From: Parus major
Taxonomy: Eukaryota; Chordata; Aves; Passeriformes; Paridae
Assembly (NCBI RefSeq): GCF_001522545.3
Contig: NC_031769.1
Coordinates: 10,532,929-10,596,928, forward strand
DNA: 64,000 nt
Direction of reading: 5' to 3'
Positions within the stretch are counted from its first letter, which is position 1; each line of letters starts with the position of its first letter. The notes below the pieces were generated by a model. It was not told the DNA's origin, searched no databases, and saw nothing but the letters and a program-made list of their open reading frames with translations. The position numbers and the translations under genes were made by a program. This document shows, in pieces, positions 1 through 14,079 of this stretch.

Positions 1-334
1 GAACAGACCAACATTTCTTCTGGTATGCAAAGAGACGCTGGCTCAAATGTACTTCACTAATATCTGCTCAGTTATTTTATTATTGTGGAAGCAAGGAGTT
101 GCTAAGCTATGGAAAAGGGATGTGGCAGCAGAAGAATGTTTATTACAAAGCACAACCTATGACCTACTCCTCACCTGAGGTAAAATTGTAGACTTATGTC
201 ATACTGATGCACTAGGGGAAACTATTGCTCCTAACTTTCTTTGCATCTCTGACAGTTTCAGATGAATAAATACACTGCTCTCATTGGGTAAAATCCCAGC
301 ATAGGATAAGAAAAATAAGAATAGATAAACCAGA

Positions 335-403
335 TTTTGGTTTTGGTGTTTGTTTGCTTTTGTTTTGTTTGTTTTATTTGTTTTTGGTTTGTTTTATTTT
401 TTT
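335..403. repeat. (TTTG)n-like low-complexity tract
   Basis: An imperfect array of TTTG, TTTTG and TTTA units spans about 70 bp. The lysine- and threonine-rich minus-strand ORF over it is an artefact of the repeat. Confidence 0.85.
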
Positions 404-461
404 GCAGAGGCATGGAGGAAATGGTTTCTAACATAAGAAAATGCACTTTAGAACTTCACCA

Positions 462-3419
462 AGACAAGACAGAGACCTCTCAAAGTAAGAATGTCTTGAT
501 CCTAAAGAAATGATCCCACACATGGAAATCAAAACAAAACAGGAATGTTCCTCAGCTTGAGAAAAATGCGTTCCCTTTAATTTTCTTTGCTAATTACAAA
601 TCCCATTGCAAAAACTCCACCAAAGTGAGAAGTGGGACTGGAAGCTTCTGATTCGTGGAGTGCTCTAGAATTATGAAGCTGAGTTTGGAGGACATGAACA
701 AATGTATTTAATCACATTTCCCACCAGTTTTTGAGCTACCTACACATACAGATGAACATGGGGTTTCCTGAATTTGAGGGCACAATTCCCACAGGTTTGT
801 GTACTGCCTGACTTTGAGCTCATCCAAGCAGCCCAGGAAACACGGCTGGAGCGAGCCAGGCTCTGGCAGTGAGAGGATGGCACCTGTCTGCTCAGAGCAC
901 TCCTCAGTGTGGCCTTGCCTCAGTCACAGCTGGGGCTGCTCCAGCCTGGAAGAGCACAAAGAGCACGAAGGTCACACAGAGGGTCAGCTGCTCTCTGTAT
1001 GAAATCTTTGACTCTCTAATATACTTCAGTTATGTCTCTATTGTCACACATAAATCCACTCCCTAATACACTGAAAGCTACGCACAGGTTTAAAACTACA
1101 TAAAAGAAACAAGATAATTATATGACAAAAGATTACAAGAACATGCCTTGCTGTATAATTCTGACCTTCCCTAATGTCTTGATTTTCCTTTAATTTTTTT
1201 TTTTACATGATCCCAGACTTCCAAACTCTTGCATCTTCTAGCTGGATTTGTTAAAGAACAGTTACACATCTATTAACAGTTACAGCCGTGTTCAACTACC
1301 ATGTTTAACTACTGCTCACAGGTATATATAATGTAGTAGAAACACACTCAAACTGTACATTCAAGATTTAGCCTCAATTCATTTATATTCAATCCTGTAC
1401 CTGGGATTAATTCTGTACTTATTTTATCAATTTCAGTGGGATTATTCTTTTTGCATCAAAGACTTAGGTGTTACCATTACTGTTGCCAGTTTAATTTTTC
1501 TAATTGATATGGTGTTGCTGAACCCATTTAATTGAATTTGTTTCATTAACAGTGGAACTGATACTGATATGAAAGAATATGGCTTAAATAAATGAGCAAA
1601 TATTCACCACTTTTGAATGGTGGTGATATGGCTTTTCACTGAAATCAGTAGTCACTTCTCAAAACAAATGCATTTTAATTCCTTCCGTTTTATTTCTCCT
1701 TCTATTTACTACTTCTTTGTCACAGTTGGATGGATTTAAGTAAACCAGTTGGTATTTATAGGAGCCAATTTTCATTTAAATCCTTGAAAGATAGTTTAAA
1801 CATTTCTTTAGCACCCACTGCTCATTAACTGAAATGAACACATTTCTGAAATGCAGTATACTTGTTATTGATACTACTACAGGATTTATTTTAAATGGTA
1901 TTCTCATTTTTCTCTTTTTCTCAGTAATTTAAGCAGATCAATTTTTTTAAACAGGACAGATTGGTTTAAGGTTTATATGCAAACTTAAATCTCCACATAT
2001 CCTCCCTCAAATTTTCAGCAAGCTGGTGCTTCCCTTTCTCTGATGCTTGCAGACTCTATTGGCCCAGGAATCTCCAATACAGCAGCCAGAATTCAGAGAC
2101 CACTAAAATGATCCACAGTAATAATGTGGATGCAGACAGCAATTCTAGGTGAAGTTTATATCCAGCAACACTTGGTTTTTGATTTACAGCATCAACAAGA
2201 CAGCAACTTCAGGAGTTCAGTATTTAAGTCAGGGGTAGAGCTGCTTTCCAAGGAGGTAACAGACCAGCACAGGATCCACACCCTGTGTTCCCACACAAGC
2301 ACTAAAATGCAATGCTCAGGTAAGAAATGCTTGCTTTTAAAACCCAAAGAAGCACAAAACTGTCTTGAAAATCTGAACTGAAGACAATAATCCCTTACAG
2401 CATGCAGTGCTGCCCTGATCTTACAGTGCAGTTTGGGTGCAGATTTGAGTGCCAAACTGTCTGTTCAGGACAGCTCAGCTGTCCCAGTGAGGTGATCCAA
2501 CATTTAGGATCCTAAGCACCTGGGCTTCCTATTAAAGCAACTTCTTGTAAGTTACTGGCAACTGTACTTAAATCTGACTGTAGTGAGGTCCCTGTGTATG
2601 ATTTCCAAGTGAAGCACAGGTTTTCATGTAGAGTTTGGTGTATAGGGCAGGACACATACTGTCCTGATATCCCAGTTTGTTGTCACAGCATTCTAAGTGC
2701 ATTCTTTTTATTCTGGTTTTACCTAACCATCTTTTACTTCTTTTTAACATTGCTTTAACATTACCAACAGTTGCATACCAATGCCATGCACACAAAGGTG
2801 GCTACTGTTCTGTGATGTTTCTTTTGAAATTTGTTCTATAATTTCTTTGCCCAGCAGCAAAATATAAATAAATGAAATTTTATGTCAAATATTTAAAGCT
2901 GGTTATCAAGGATTCCAGAATTCACTCCACTGTCATGGATCAGTTATAAGATTTTCCTGCTTGCAGCACTAGGCACGTAATAACATTTTTGGTACATATT
3001 AACAATATGTCCCCTCCTTCTTCTATTTATTAATTTGGAAGTCAGCCTCATCTCTTCTAGGATTCCATATGAACAGACAATCTTCCTTGAAGTGTATGTA
3101 CAGCTGCTATTAATAGTAGACTTTAGTATGATAAAGAAAGAGTACATCCAGTAGAGCTTTGCTAACGCTCAAGGTCATTTGAAATTGAAGTCCAAATCCA
3201 TAGAGATGCCTTGTTCCTCTGACTTTCACAATGACAGAAGTTTCCTGACTTCCTGACACTTATTTACTCTCTGAAGCCATCATAGAAACAGCCAAAGTTA
3301 TACACTGATTTTACTGCATTACTTGGAAGGTGATTTCTGTATGGATTCCACCTGTATAAAGGCTTCTGTGCCTTTGTTCAGGTGAAGGAGAAGCCCATGA
3401 GAACAGTAACAGGATCTGT
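462..3419. other. Plain intronic sequence
   Basis: AT-rich single-copy-looking DNA. ORFs up to 87 codons are short, overlap on both strands and lack domains. I see no exon, RNA gene or repeat with a known signature. Confidence 0.6.
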
Positions 3420-3461
3420 GAGGATCCCTTCCTTAATTTTGAGGATCCCTTCCTTAATTTT
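3420..3461. repeat. Perfect 21-bp tandem duplication
   Basis: A 21-bp unit beginning gaggatcccttccttaattt occurs twice head to tail (3420-3440, 3441-3461). Confidence 0.9.
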
Positions 3462-4299
3462 CACATTGTTTTGTTTCAGTTTCTTCTGCCCTTTTGATTT
3501 ACAGATTAAATCAGTAATCCAGAAACTGGCTAAGTCTTTATTTCCCTCTTACTGTGCACAAGATCTTGTCATCTTTACTAACCTCCTTGCCAGCTGGTCC
3601 ATCCCTGGGCATTGGTGACTTTCTGACCCTCTCTGGCATTGATGGACTTTGTTGGGGTGATGTTAAGATTGTACATGTTCCCTGCAAAATATAATCTATG
3701 CTACAGTCTTAGATTTTTTTTTTTCCCTACTGATGAAAAATTCCTGTATTTCCTGACACCAAGCCATCACGAACCACGTTCTAGGTGCATTTGGCCACTG
3801 TTGACCTAAAGGAACAAGGGAGACCACAGTGGAACATGTAACATTATTCAAGAGAAATAGCTCCAAGCAGACAGAATTAGCACTGTGCCCATCAGAACAG
3901 AGAAACAGAGAAGGGCAGACAGATTAAACTCACAGGGAAAGCTCAGTTCATAAAAAAAGCACAGGGTCATAAAATATTCCCCTGTGTCCTTCCACAAAGA
4001 AATTATTTCATATACCAAATTCCCTTGCAGCTTGTAAAAGCTTTACAAGTAGTCCAACCCCCCTGCAGCCAAGTTGTGAGTGATGTGCCCATATATCAGG
4101 TACCAAGGTCAGCAGAGGAAGGAACTGGGCTGGAGGACACCTGTAGAGCGTATCGACCCCACAGCTGAGCATCTGCTCCTCTGACCTCAGCACACAGAGA
4201 AGCCAAACCGGCCACCTTACACACAACCTGAGCACTGTCTTGTACTTTCATAAATGCATCCAATTTCCATGTTAATGCTTCTTAATGAGACATTTCACT

Positions 4300-4420
4300 A
4301 AAATGCAAGGGTAATGATTTATTAGTTTAAATAATTTATTTTACAACTGAATTAATTTGCCGGCCATGTTGCGCACTTTATAAGGGGAGCGAATCTTTTC
4401 AAAGTGTCTCAGTAGGCAAA
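4300..4420. promoter_or_regulatory. Candidate conserved non-coding element
   Basis: TAAT-rich sequence (gtaatgatttattagtttaa, ctgaattaatttg) is followed by an unusual CpG-containing segment (gccggccatgttgcgcactt, then ggggagcgaatc). It is unlike the surrounding plain intron. Weak evidence. Confidence 0.25.
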
Positions 4421-6599
4421 CATAATTAGTATGTTCCTTTTCTTTATGCCATGTTTCAACAGTTACTACATATGCCTGGACCTCAAAGCATCTCTGCCTC
4501 TGGTAAGACGAGGAGAAAATGGTTAATTTGGGTGTGTGAGAAAGGGAAGCTGTTTAGGAATCATCTCTGTGTCATGCTTTGATAAAAAGCTCAGCAAAGG
4601 TTTCAAATGAACACACACAACTGGAGCTGGTTTTCAAGCTGGCAGCTTCAAAGAAGATGCAGGACTGTACAGCAATAATGGCCATTAAATTACCTTCTCT
4701 CCAACAGTGTAGATCATTTGGAGTCAGGTCATAAACAGAATAAAGGAATCTTAGCTTTCCACTCCTTGCTATATGGGCACTTTGAGACACTAGAAGACTC
4801 TTCACAAGTCTTATTAGCTAGCATTACCATCCACAAAGGATTACGTTAAACTTGAAATTAAGCATGAAAAATGAACAGATTTCTAAAAAATTTTAATGGC
4901 AAGAATGATGCACTCTATTGCAACTGATGAAAACAGCTTAAAATATGAATTTTACCCTTAAAAAATAACAAAAAGTCCAACATTTTGGAAAATATTGTCA
5001 TTTTCTAAGTATAAATGTTGGCAAAGCATTCATATAAAATGTAAAAACCAGCAATGCTGTTTAGATATATCCAAATTAAAAAGCAAATTTAATAGTGGTC
5101 TACACAAAAGCTGTAATAAACTACAACTCAGGCTCCTGTACTCATCTTCTAATGGCTCCTTGCATTTAAAATCTGAATGCAGACAGATGCCAGCCACCTT
5201 TTTAAAAATGGATTTTAATTTCTTAATTACAAATACCTCTAATTTTATTTAATAAAATGAATGCATTTTATTAAAACTATGTGATTTGGTGAGCTTTGTC
5301 TGTGACACTTTAAGCAGACATTTAAAGCCTTGTCTGGTCAACACATGGCATTCAAAACCTCAGCAGGATGATCTTTGGTGAATGTGACAGGAAATATTGC
5401 AAGGTTACTGATTTGTAATTTAAATTTTAGTAGCATCTAGGGGCCCTGTGAAAGATTGCAGCTGGCCAAACTAAGCACTGAGAATATATATGCTGTAAGT
5501 CAGTATACAAAGCCTACAGTTTAAATATTTAGGGCAATATTTTAGGGAAACAGAAAATGCTGAGGAGAAATAAACTTCAGGGAAATTTTCAGTTTTCCTG
5601 AGACCCAGGTCAGTAATTTAACTCTGACCATCTTTTATTTCCCTTTCATAAAAGATTTGTGTTGTATACTGTGCACATGATATGTTGTAACTTTGTGCCG
5701 TTGTATGGTTGTTGCTATTTCTTAAGTCTCCACAACACGCAGAGCCTTGAAATATACAGAAAATAAGTCCTTACACTGAATGAATAGTCCTCTAATAAAG
5801 AAACAAATGAAAGACTTAGAAAATCAGAGGAACTAATTCCTGCATGTACATAAATTGGACTACTTTTGTTCTCTCTAATGTATCTTGTTTGAAGCAGCCA
5901 CTTTGTGTTGTCCTCCCTGTGCAATTTTATGCAAATTTAATGATCTGTATTACATGTTATTAGTAATCTGCCGTGGCCATAACCTTACCCTGGATGCAAT
6001 AACAATCAAAAGTTCTACTTCTGATGACAGAAATGATGCAGAACATGTCACAGGCTGCCCTGAAATTATTCTGAAAGATGGGAGAAAGATGGAGACAGCT
6101 CTTGTGGCTGCAGCCTGTTTAAATAAAAAGCAAAGAGCTGGTCCTGTGCCTCTTTCTCCCTAGAGCAGCTTCCAGCATCCTCTCCCTGAGCCTCTCAGTT
6201 GTCCCTGAAAGGACATCAGAAATGAGGCAGATGAGCAGGAGGAGAGGATGACCCAGCTGCCTCATCACGGGGCACCAGAGCTGAACCTAGCAGCCAAAAG
6301 ATGCTCACTCGTGATCTGTCTGCAGCTCCCTCAGGTGAGCAGGAATTGAGGCACAGAGCAGGAGCAGGCTGGCAGGTGTGCTTGGCAACCTCACCCATCC
6401 CAAGAAGGGATCTGAGGAAGGACACGGCAGTGGGGAGCTGCCACCAGCACAGCTGCTAAATGCAGCTGGGGCAAGGGAGAGTGAGGCCCTTGACAGGCCA
6501 ATGTCACCAAACAAAAACATGAACATAAAAACTGGAAATGTCCCACTGTGTGCAAGGCAGGCTGTTGGAGGGATATCAGTCAGACTGGCAGGACTTTGA

Positions 6600-6900
6600 T
6601 GATAAAGAACTAAAGAGCACCTGAGGCTTCAGCCCGCTGTAGGAGCAAGCACCGAGCAGGCCGTCAGGCGTCACCTGGCTGGGGACCATCGGCGTGCGAG
6701 GCACCGCGTTCCGTGGCAGGGGCAGATGCGGGAAGAGCTGCTCCCAGCTCCCAGCAGCTCAGCTCACTAGCACAGGACATGGTTCCCTTTAACAGCCCTC
6801 AGGGAGCTATCCCTGTCACCCATCTGTTGCCAGGGGAATCACAGGGCTTCTGCTTTGAGTCCCACGTGTGCTCAGCAGGGCCGACCACGGGATGGTGAAC
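6600..6900. other. GC- and CpG-richer island inside intron 1
   Basis: The block stands out with ccgtcaggcgtcacctgg, ccatcggcgtgcgaggc and accgcgttccgtgg. It continues a GC-richer stretch beginning near 6140. It has no recognisable gene: overlapping ORFs of 60-75 codons on both strands lack domains. It could be an intronic regulatory island or an unclassified old repeat. Confidence 0.35.
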
Positions 6901-9900
6901 TCTGCCAGCTGATTAAGTTGGTTTCCATATCTGGTTGCCAGTGTCAGGCATGAGAGAAAATTAGCTAATTTCCAGGGTTGCTAGCAAGTGACTAATGCTT
7001 GGAAAAAGAGCAATGTGAGGTTAATTTATCATCCGATTTTAAAAAGGTGCAAGTTTAAATACTAATAATGTGGAACGGGAAATAAAGACCCAGCAAATCA
7101 GCAATGTGTAAGTAAAGGAAATTAAATGCAGCCATTGCAGGCAGTGAGGCGTCTTTGAATAGGCTGGAAACACAGATAAATGGTGTTCAGAGAAATACCC
7201 CAGAAGATGTTGAGTTTGGCAAAGGCAATGACAAGGTCTGAATGAGGTGCAACCAAATGCAGATGGTATAATCGCAATTTCATCTCAACTAATGATGTGA
7301 ACAATCTAATACTAGTCCTTGCAGTGGCACCAGGTCTTTTGTTCACTAAAGCACATTTAAATAGGGAAATGGAGAGAAGGGAGATTTGTCTGAACTATTT
7401 GCATAATGAGGAGAGTGTGGCTACAGACTGCATTCATTATCCAGAGGAAAGGATCTAAGCATCCTCCAAAATCTGGTTTCCTAGCAATGGTGGGACAAAC
7501 AAACATGCCAAGTAGAAAACTTTAATCTCTTACATCATATTGGTGCAGTAGGGATGCAATTCATACCCCATTACTCTTACAATTAATAACACTGAGCACA
7601 GGAGGGACAAGTCACCCTGTTCTGTGCTGCCTCTTTACCCCCCATGAGCAACATCACTGCCATCATCCCCCGGAGAGCAGGAGCTTCCCAGCTGCTCCCT
7701 CCACAGTCCCCAGTGTGGCAAGCCTGGTGAGGATACATGAAATGGGACATGAAATGCTCCATCTGGGAGTGGGAATCAGAGGCAAAGAAATAGGAAGCTA
7801 TAGAAGTTTTTAAAGTATTTCAAGCTCCCCAGGGAAACAATTTTATTCCTTATTTAGCACTAAATACTTCTTGTAAAACTCAGCCTCCCCCACTTTCCAA
7901 TTAGGAAGGCACCTGCTTTATTTCAGTCACATCTTCCTGGAGTCTAAGCAGACTTTCTGAGGCAATCCATTATGAGGTCGACTTGATAAAAATACCCAGT
8001 GCTGAAGGATCTGGCTATTGGCAGGTCCCTTAAGCCCTTGCACTGCTCTGGAGTCAAATCTGTCCTACTGAAGTCAACAAGAATTTTGCCATTTGATTTC
8101 AAAAGATCAGGATTTCATTTCAGAAGATGAAAACGCCTCCTAGCAATAGTTGGTATGATATTAGAACATTAAATAATAATGGGATTTATATTCACCAGTC
8201 TCGAAATGTAAATCTTTATAAAGGATTTCCTACTTGTCCAAAAATCATAGCACAAGCCTGTACAAAAGGACTGTCCCATCTGCTGTAATTGTATAAAATA
8301 AGTTGCAGATGTAAGTGCTGGTGGTATGAGAGATACAAACAGGAAAAGCCTGAACAGATCACGATAGCCTCTTCCTAGATTCTGCTCAGCATTCACTGTA
8401 ATTTTTAAACTTTCATGCCTGAAGACAATTACACTTGTGCAGAGATACATGTGGTATTTTCTAAGCTAGAAGCAGAGAATCTGAAAATCCAGGAAGCAGA
8501 AGCTGCAACAAGTAATATAACAAGAACTATCACTTGTTACTGCAGGGTTCCCACGCTGTGAGGATAAATTATCAAACTCCTAGGATAAAACAAGTGTATC
8601 TCAAGTATAATTTTTAAATGCAGGGAGAGTTTCCCCAGGGCTTTTCTCTGGCTGCAGCAGCATTGGCAAATGTGCCAAGTTGCCTGCCACTTATTTAGTG
8701 GGCTGGAAGCTGCACTCCATCATTGTACCTCACCTGCCATTACCATCAGGTTTTTGTTATCCTTGGCACCCTGCTTACAGCAGAAAATTATTCACTTGCT
8801 ACTATGTTACAGAAAACCCACACTATTTTTAGCCACCTGCATCTATCACAGCAAGTTTACATCAAGACTTCAGGGATGAGGGAAAGAGAGGAGGAAAAAG
8901 AAACCCCATTTCCTTTCTCACACTCCTGTGCCTGCCCACTCCAGTGCGGTGCCACAGGTCAGCGTGAGCAGTGACACAGAAAGGTGCAGGATGCTCCTTG
9001 TGCTGTCACTCCAGCTTTGTCTTTTCCTGGAGAGCACTGTGCTGAATGGACAGATGATGATCACAGTGGTATGAATGCAATTTTTCTTGTCTTCAGTGTC
9101 TCGACTCAATGGGATTTTGCAGACACAGTCATAGCCTCTATTTTTCACAATGACTCAGAAGCATTTTAAATTATTTTTCTCATGAAAGTGAGTCTTTTGT
9201 TGGCAGCTGGAAATCTCTGCCACAGACATTTTACATTTTTAGAGTCTAACTTTCTGACAGGAAAAGATCTAATATCCCATGTGATGAAAAGTGCATTCAA
9301 GGCCCTTACTAACAGCACTGTGCAAATATAATCAAAAGCTATGCCCTGAGAAAAACTGCCTGGCTCATTTCTTGCCCCCTTCCCCAATTCTCCACTGCCC
9401 ACTCCCCTCCTCCTGCTCCCTTGCCAGCCTGATGACCTACAAATCCCAAAAGCTTTTTTGAGTTCATAAAAGCTGTCATCAGACAGTTGCAGTCAATATC
9501 GAATTATCTAATCTAGTGCATTCAGATCACCCTCTCGGTTGGAGGAAGACTAGCGGATCTTCGCATCCAAAAGAACCATTAGATCATCAACCCACTGAAC
9601 AGGTCATGAAAGGGAACCTTTTAGACTACCTTCATTCATTTAAAAATAGTAATCAAAACTTGCAGTTTTCCCTCCAGTCCACAAAAAGTCATGATACACT
9701 GAAGTATATTCAAATAGTCTAATTCAAATACTAAAATTAAAACACTCTGCCTTGACACAGAAGGATCAGCACAGACAATACTGAATGTTTCTATGTTCTA
9801 TATTAAAAGTCCACTGCTGAAATAAATGAACCAAGGTAGGTATAAGTTTTGTTCAACTTCTGCTGGAGACTTTCTAGACCATAACACAGATAAAATCCTA

Positions 9901-12900
9901 GATAATAGTATCATTAGTACATTAATATCCTATGGAAAAATGCCAGTGGTGTCTATTTCCTCATCAGTACTCTCTAGGGACAGCTGCCCAGAAGGAGATG
10001 GCAGAGAGAATGGAAAATTCTAGATGGAAGAAAACCCAATCCAAAATGTTAGTTTATATATTTGGTTGATACAACGATTCCTCTGAACAGTCGTTTGTTT
10101 ATTCAGAAGTCCTGACTCTGCTTCAGCTATGTCAGTAATGATGTTCCTGCCAACAAAACACCTGTTGGACCTTCTGGTAATCCTGGAGATGTTCTGGATT
10201 CTGGCTTCCTTTGATGCTAAGGACAGGTAACTACTGGGCAAGGAGTGCTGGATTCCAAAGGATTCAAACTACAGAGGCATGTCAAATACACACTGACAGT
10301 GTTTAGATCCTAAGAATCTGTACTAAATTCAATGTTTGGTTCAGGTGAACTTTCCCTCCCTCAGGGGAGGGAAAGGAAGAGGGACAAGCCATGAATGACT
10401 CACGGGGCTGTAGCAGACTGTGTTCAGATGGCAAGAGTCAGTCAGACAGGCTCTGTGTATTTGTGCTCTGTAGTTTAATTTGGATAGTTCAAATCATTCC
10501 TGACACTAAGAATATTTCTAAATATAATGCCATGGTGCCCTTGGGTTTGACAGCTCTTTTTTGGAGCTGATAGCTTCTGAGAAGTTAAAATGTGTGCAGA
10601 TTGTAATAGCTACATCCTACACATTCAGAGGGGAGTTTGTGATCCAATAAGCCATAATGTTCTTGATAGAAACATAGAATCATACATTGAAAATACAGCG
10701 AAAAAATGAACCCTCAAACAATTTCTATGTATTAGAAGTTCTGAAAATCATTCTGCTGTGAATGCTTATGTTACTTTATGCTATTACTCTATAAGGTTAC
10801 ACTGTGCAGAATACACCATCTCTAATTTTAAAATTATATAACTAATTATTATTTCTGTTGGGAAAAATCTTTTGTGCTCTTCAAAAATAACTAATCAGAA
10901 CTATGGCTGTTGCAAAGACATTGGAGGGGCATATTGGCATTTTTCTTTATCATTGTCTCTATTATTTTTTGGGGGGTTGAAAATTTATTTCAGAAACCTG
11001 ACATTACATTTAGTAAAATGTATTATAACTGACTACTACTGGATTGGAAAGTGTAGACGTAAATCACAACCCAGTCTTATCTTTCTAGTAGCTACATCAA
11101 ATCTGTTAACAATTGAGAAGCCATTAAAATGCTAATGAGTGTGAAGGATGATCTATGTTTCACACTCCAGCTTCTATTTTTACAAAGGCAAAACATACAT
11201 GAAAATCCCAACAGTTCTCTCCTGCTGAAAAAAATATGAAACACTGTTTGGCTTTTGAAATTATGACATTGCTGTTAAGACTTGTCTGTAAGATAAATTG
11301 TTACATTACTGCCAGCATGATTACAAAAAAGCTTTAGGGCCCAAGTTATACAAGAAAAAGTCTTAACTAATTCCCTTTAATTTGCTTTCAAATACTAAAC
11401 AACACTAAAGAGCAGTGAATTTGACTGCCCAAGTTGTGTCAAACATTAGGAAAGATGCAAACTTCAGATAGATACGATTCACCTGACCTTCTGGAAAGTA
11501 AATCTCTTCCTAAGGGTCCTTCCTCTCAAAGGAAGCTCTGTAAAATGTTATTATTTCTGAAAATGTTTTCACATGCAGAAAATCTGGACCAACACAAATG
11601 CTGAAGCTCACATGCCCCTCCTAGCTGGTGCCTTCAGAGTTAAAAGTGAAAAGATCCTTCAAAGTTACCTGAACTCTTTTAAAAAAGAAGTATCAGTGCT
11701 TTCCCAGTCTTCATGAAAGAATTTTGTTTTGTGGTTTTGCAGGTTTTTTGTGTGTTTCTGTTTTTTTTGTTTGTTTGTTTTTTTATTTTTTTATTTGATG
11801 ATTTTTTTTTTAATTATTCTTTTCTTTTTCTTCACTACTACACACACGCTAATAAACTCTGCTCATGCTTTGGTGAAAGTGCCACGTTTTTAGATGTGCT
11901 CAGGTGCAACCGTGTGTGTGTATCTGGCACTAAATCTGGGAGCTTGCTGGTCCCTGAGTAGCAGCACATGCATCATACTAATGTAATCCTGCCATCTCCT
12001 GTATCCCCTTAATCAGCAAGCAGCTGTGTTTCACTTGCTTCCAGAAATATCACCGTCTTGAATACCTCAAACAACACGGAAAACCCCACACGTTTATGGA
12101 GGTTAAAACAAAGAGGGTGAGGGGAACCACATTACAAGCAGCTCTCTGTGCTGTTCCCTTTATTGTTGCTTGATGTTATTTACTGCAGAACCATCTTTCT
12201 TTTGAAACATAATTAAAAAAGATAAATAACCATACAGTCTCCCAAAAAGATGAATTGGTAGTTTGAGCCCTTTCCAGTTGGATCGCCTTTTTCTAACATG
12301 TAAGAGTAAAGAAACCTTTGATACCTTTCTTCTCATAAGAAAAATATCCTTTTAATCTACTTTGGGGTTCCCTGAAGTAATCCAATACTGTGCTCTGGGT
12401 CACAGTACAGTAATCCATTGTCCTGCTTCCATTTTTGCCTTTCATTGCCTGTTATGGCAGTTGCTTTATTCCCACACATTCTGTGACCTGGGCATCTGCC
12501 CTGCTTCCCTCTTCTTTCAGTCCAGGGTGCAGTTCCCAGGAAAACCCCTCCTTGGAAGGCCATTCTTGCACTATCCAAGCTGGATGTGGCTGCTGTGGTT
12601 CATGGAGCTCCATGCCATAGCTTCAGGCTGTCGTCACCTTCCTGGCCTCCCCTCTATGTGTCATCTTCACCAGCGCAAAAATGATGGCAGATCAATTCTG
12701 TTCCAAGTTTTGCAAACTACAGAAGGCACTCCTGTGCTTTTTCAGTAGCAAAAAGGCTGAGCAGTTTTAGTAGCATTTTATTTATTATGAAGTGTTTGTA
12801 TCATACAAGTACCAAGACAAATTCAAATCTAGACACTTGAGCTGAAATACAAGGAACAAGAACAAGACTGTCACTTGTTCCACACGGTGTTGACAAGTGA

Positions 12901-13604
12901 GACAGACGAGTGAGGAGAAATCTGATCAGCAGGAGTCAAAAATACCACTTAATACTAGTCAAGTGCAGATAAAACCTGAAAAATATTTTCACTTTACCCA
13001 CTTTCTCCTCCACTTTTGTAAACATGGCAGAATTCACAATGCAGCCAAAAACACGAGCTTTCAGAAAAGATTTGGCTGAAGGCAGCAGATGATCACAAAG
13101 CTCTTACACTACAAAACATTTTTGTTACTATGCTTTTAGTTCACTCAATGTACATGTTCAGAATTATGTCTGGAAGAGACAACCTGGATTAGTGACTTTG
13201 TTTTAAGAATAGATAATCTCTTGGTAAATATTTGCACTGCATGAGTTAGCTTTGCTGGCAAAATTGTCTTGACAGTTTATCAGGCTGAGCACAAAACTGA
13301 CTTGCTGATTCTTTCGGGATGTTGCTAAAAATGATACAAACTAATGATGCTTGTACTTGCATACAAAGCAAAATTAATTAAAGGGGCAACTAGACTGGTA
13401 GGATTTTTGGGAACTGCATTCCTAGGTTTGAAACCATAGACTGGGACTCTTTGAACTCAAGTGTGAATTTTAAAACATGTGTCTATCCATTGTAATAATT
13501 ACACATAGAAATTAGCATCCATGAACTATGAATGCATGTCTGTGCATCTGAAATGGCATGCATACACAAACAAGGTGAGAAGAGCAGCAAAATCCAATTT
13601 CACA
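6901..13604. other. Plain intronic sequence with one T-rich tract
   Basis: AT-rich intron. Positions about 7015-7110 hold a slightly enhancer-like segment (ttaatttatcatccgatttt, actaataatgtggaacggg). A 128-codon plus ORF at 12362-12748 has no recognisable domain and overlaps minus ORFs. Nothing else is supported outside the T-rich tract. Confidence 0.55.
11722..11832. repeat. T-rich low-complexity tract
   Basis: Runs of 6-10 T alternate with gtttg, attt and gatg units. The Phe-rich 82-codon plus ORF here is a product of composition. Confidence 0.85.
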
Positions 13605-13708
13605 GAGTCATAGAATGGTTTGGGTTGGAAGGGACATTTAAAGATCATCTAGTCCCATCCCTTATCATGGGCAGGACACCTTTCACTAGATCAGCTTGCT
13701 CAAGCTCA
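13605..13708 (-). mobile_element. CR1 LINE 3' fragment
   Basis: The plus strand reads gagtcatagaatggtttggg then ttggaagggacatttaaaga, the reverse complement of the avian CR1 3' end with its ATTCTATG-type terminal octamer. The element is therefore on the minus strand and heavily 5'-truncated to about 100 bp. No target-site duplication is expected for CR1. It is a non-functional remnant in intron 1. Confidence 0.9.
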
Positions 13709-14079
13709 ATTTATGGTATTCAAACACAGCACTTTGGCTCTGCAAAGTCTAGCCCATGTAAGAATCATACCATAAAAAAAAACCTACACTGAGAAAATGA
13801 TGGTGTATACCACCAGACAGAGAAAAGTAATTTAAGGATACTAATAGTTTTTAATATTAAGAGATCACAATGGACTGTTTGCCCATGAGATTACTTTGAA
13901 CAATCACTTCAGCTGCTTTCAGTTCTTAAATAGTAGTTCCTTTCAATCTCTGTATTGTCTCAATGTTTTGCTTCTTAAGGTATAGACAGATACCTGACAT
14001 ACACAAAGCTTAGTGATTTACTGAGGTACAGATTTTTTTAAGCTCTGATGTCCCCTCTGAGGCTATTCAGACTCTTCAA

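Noticed and set aside
10669..10692. Sequence gaaacatagaatcatacatt resembling CR1 terminal octamers
   Set aside because: It is too short, and the diagnostic ggtttgggttggaaggg segment is absent.
12362..12748. 128-codon plus ORF
   Set aside because: No recognisable domain, and it overlaps a minus ORF; length is within chance for this much sequence.
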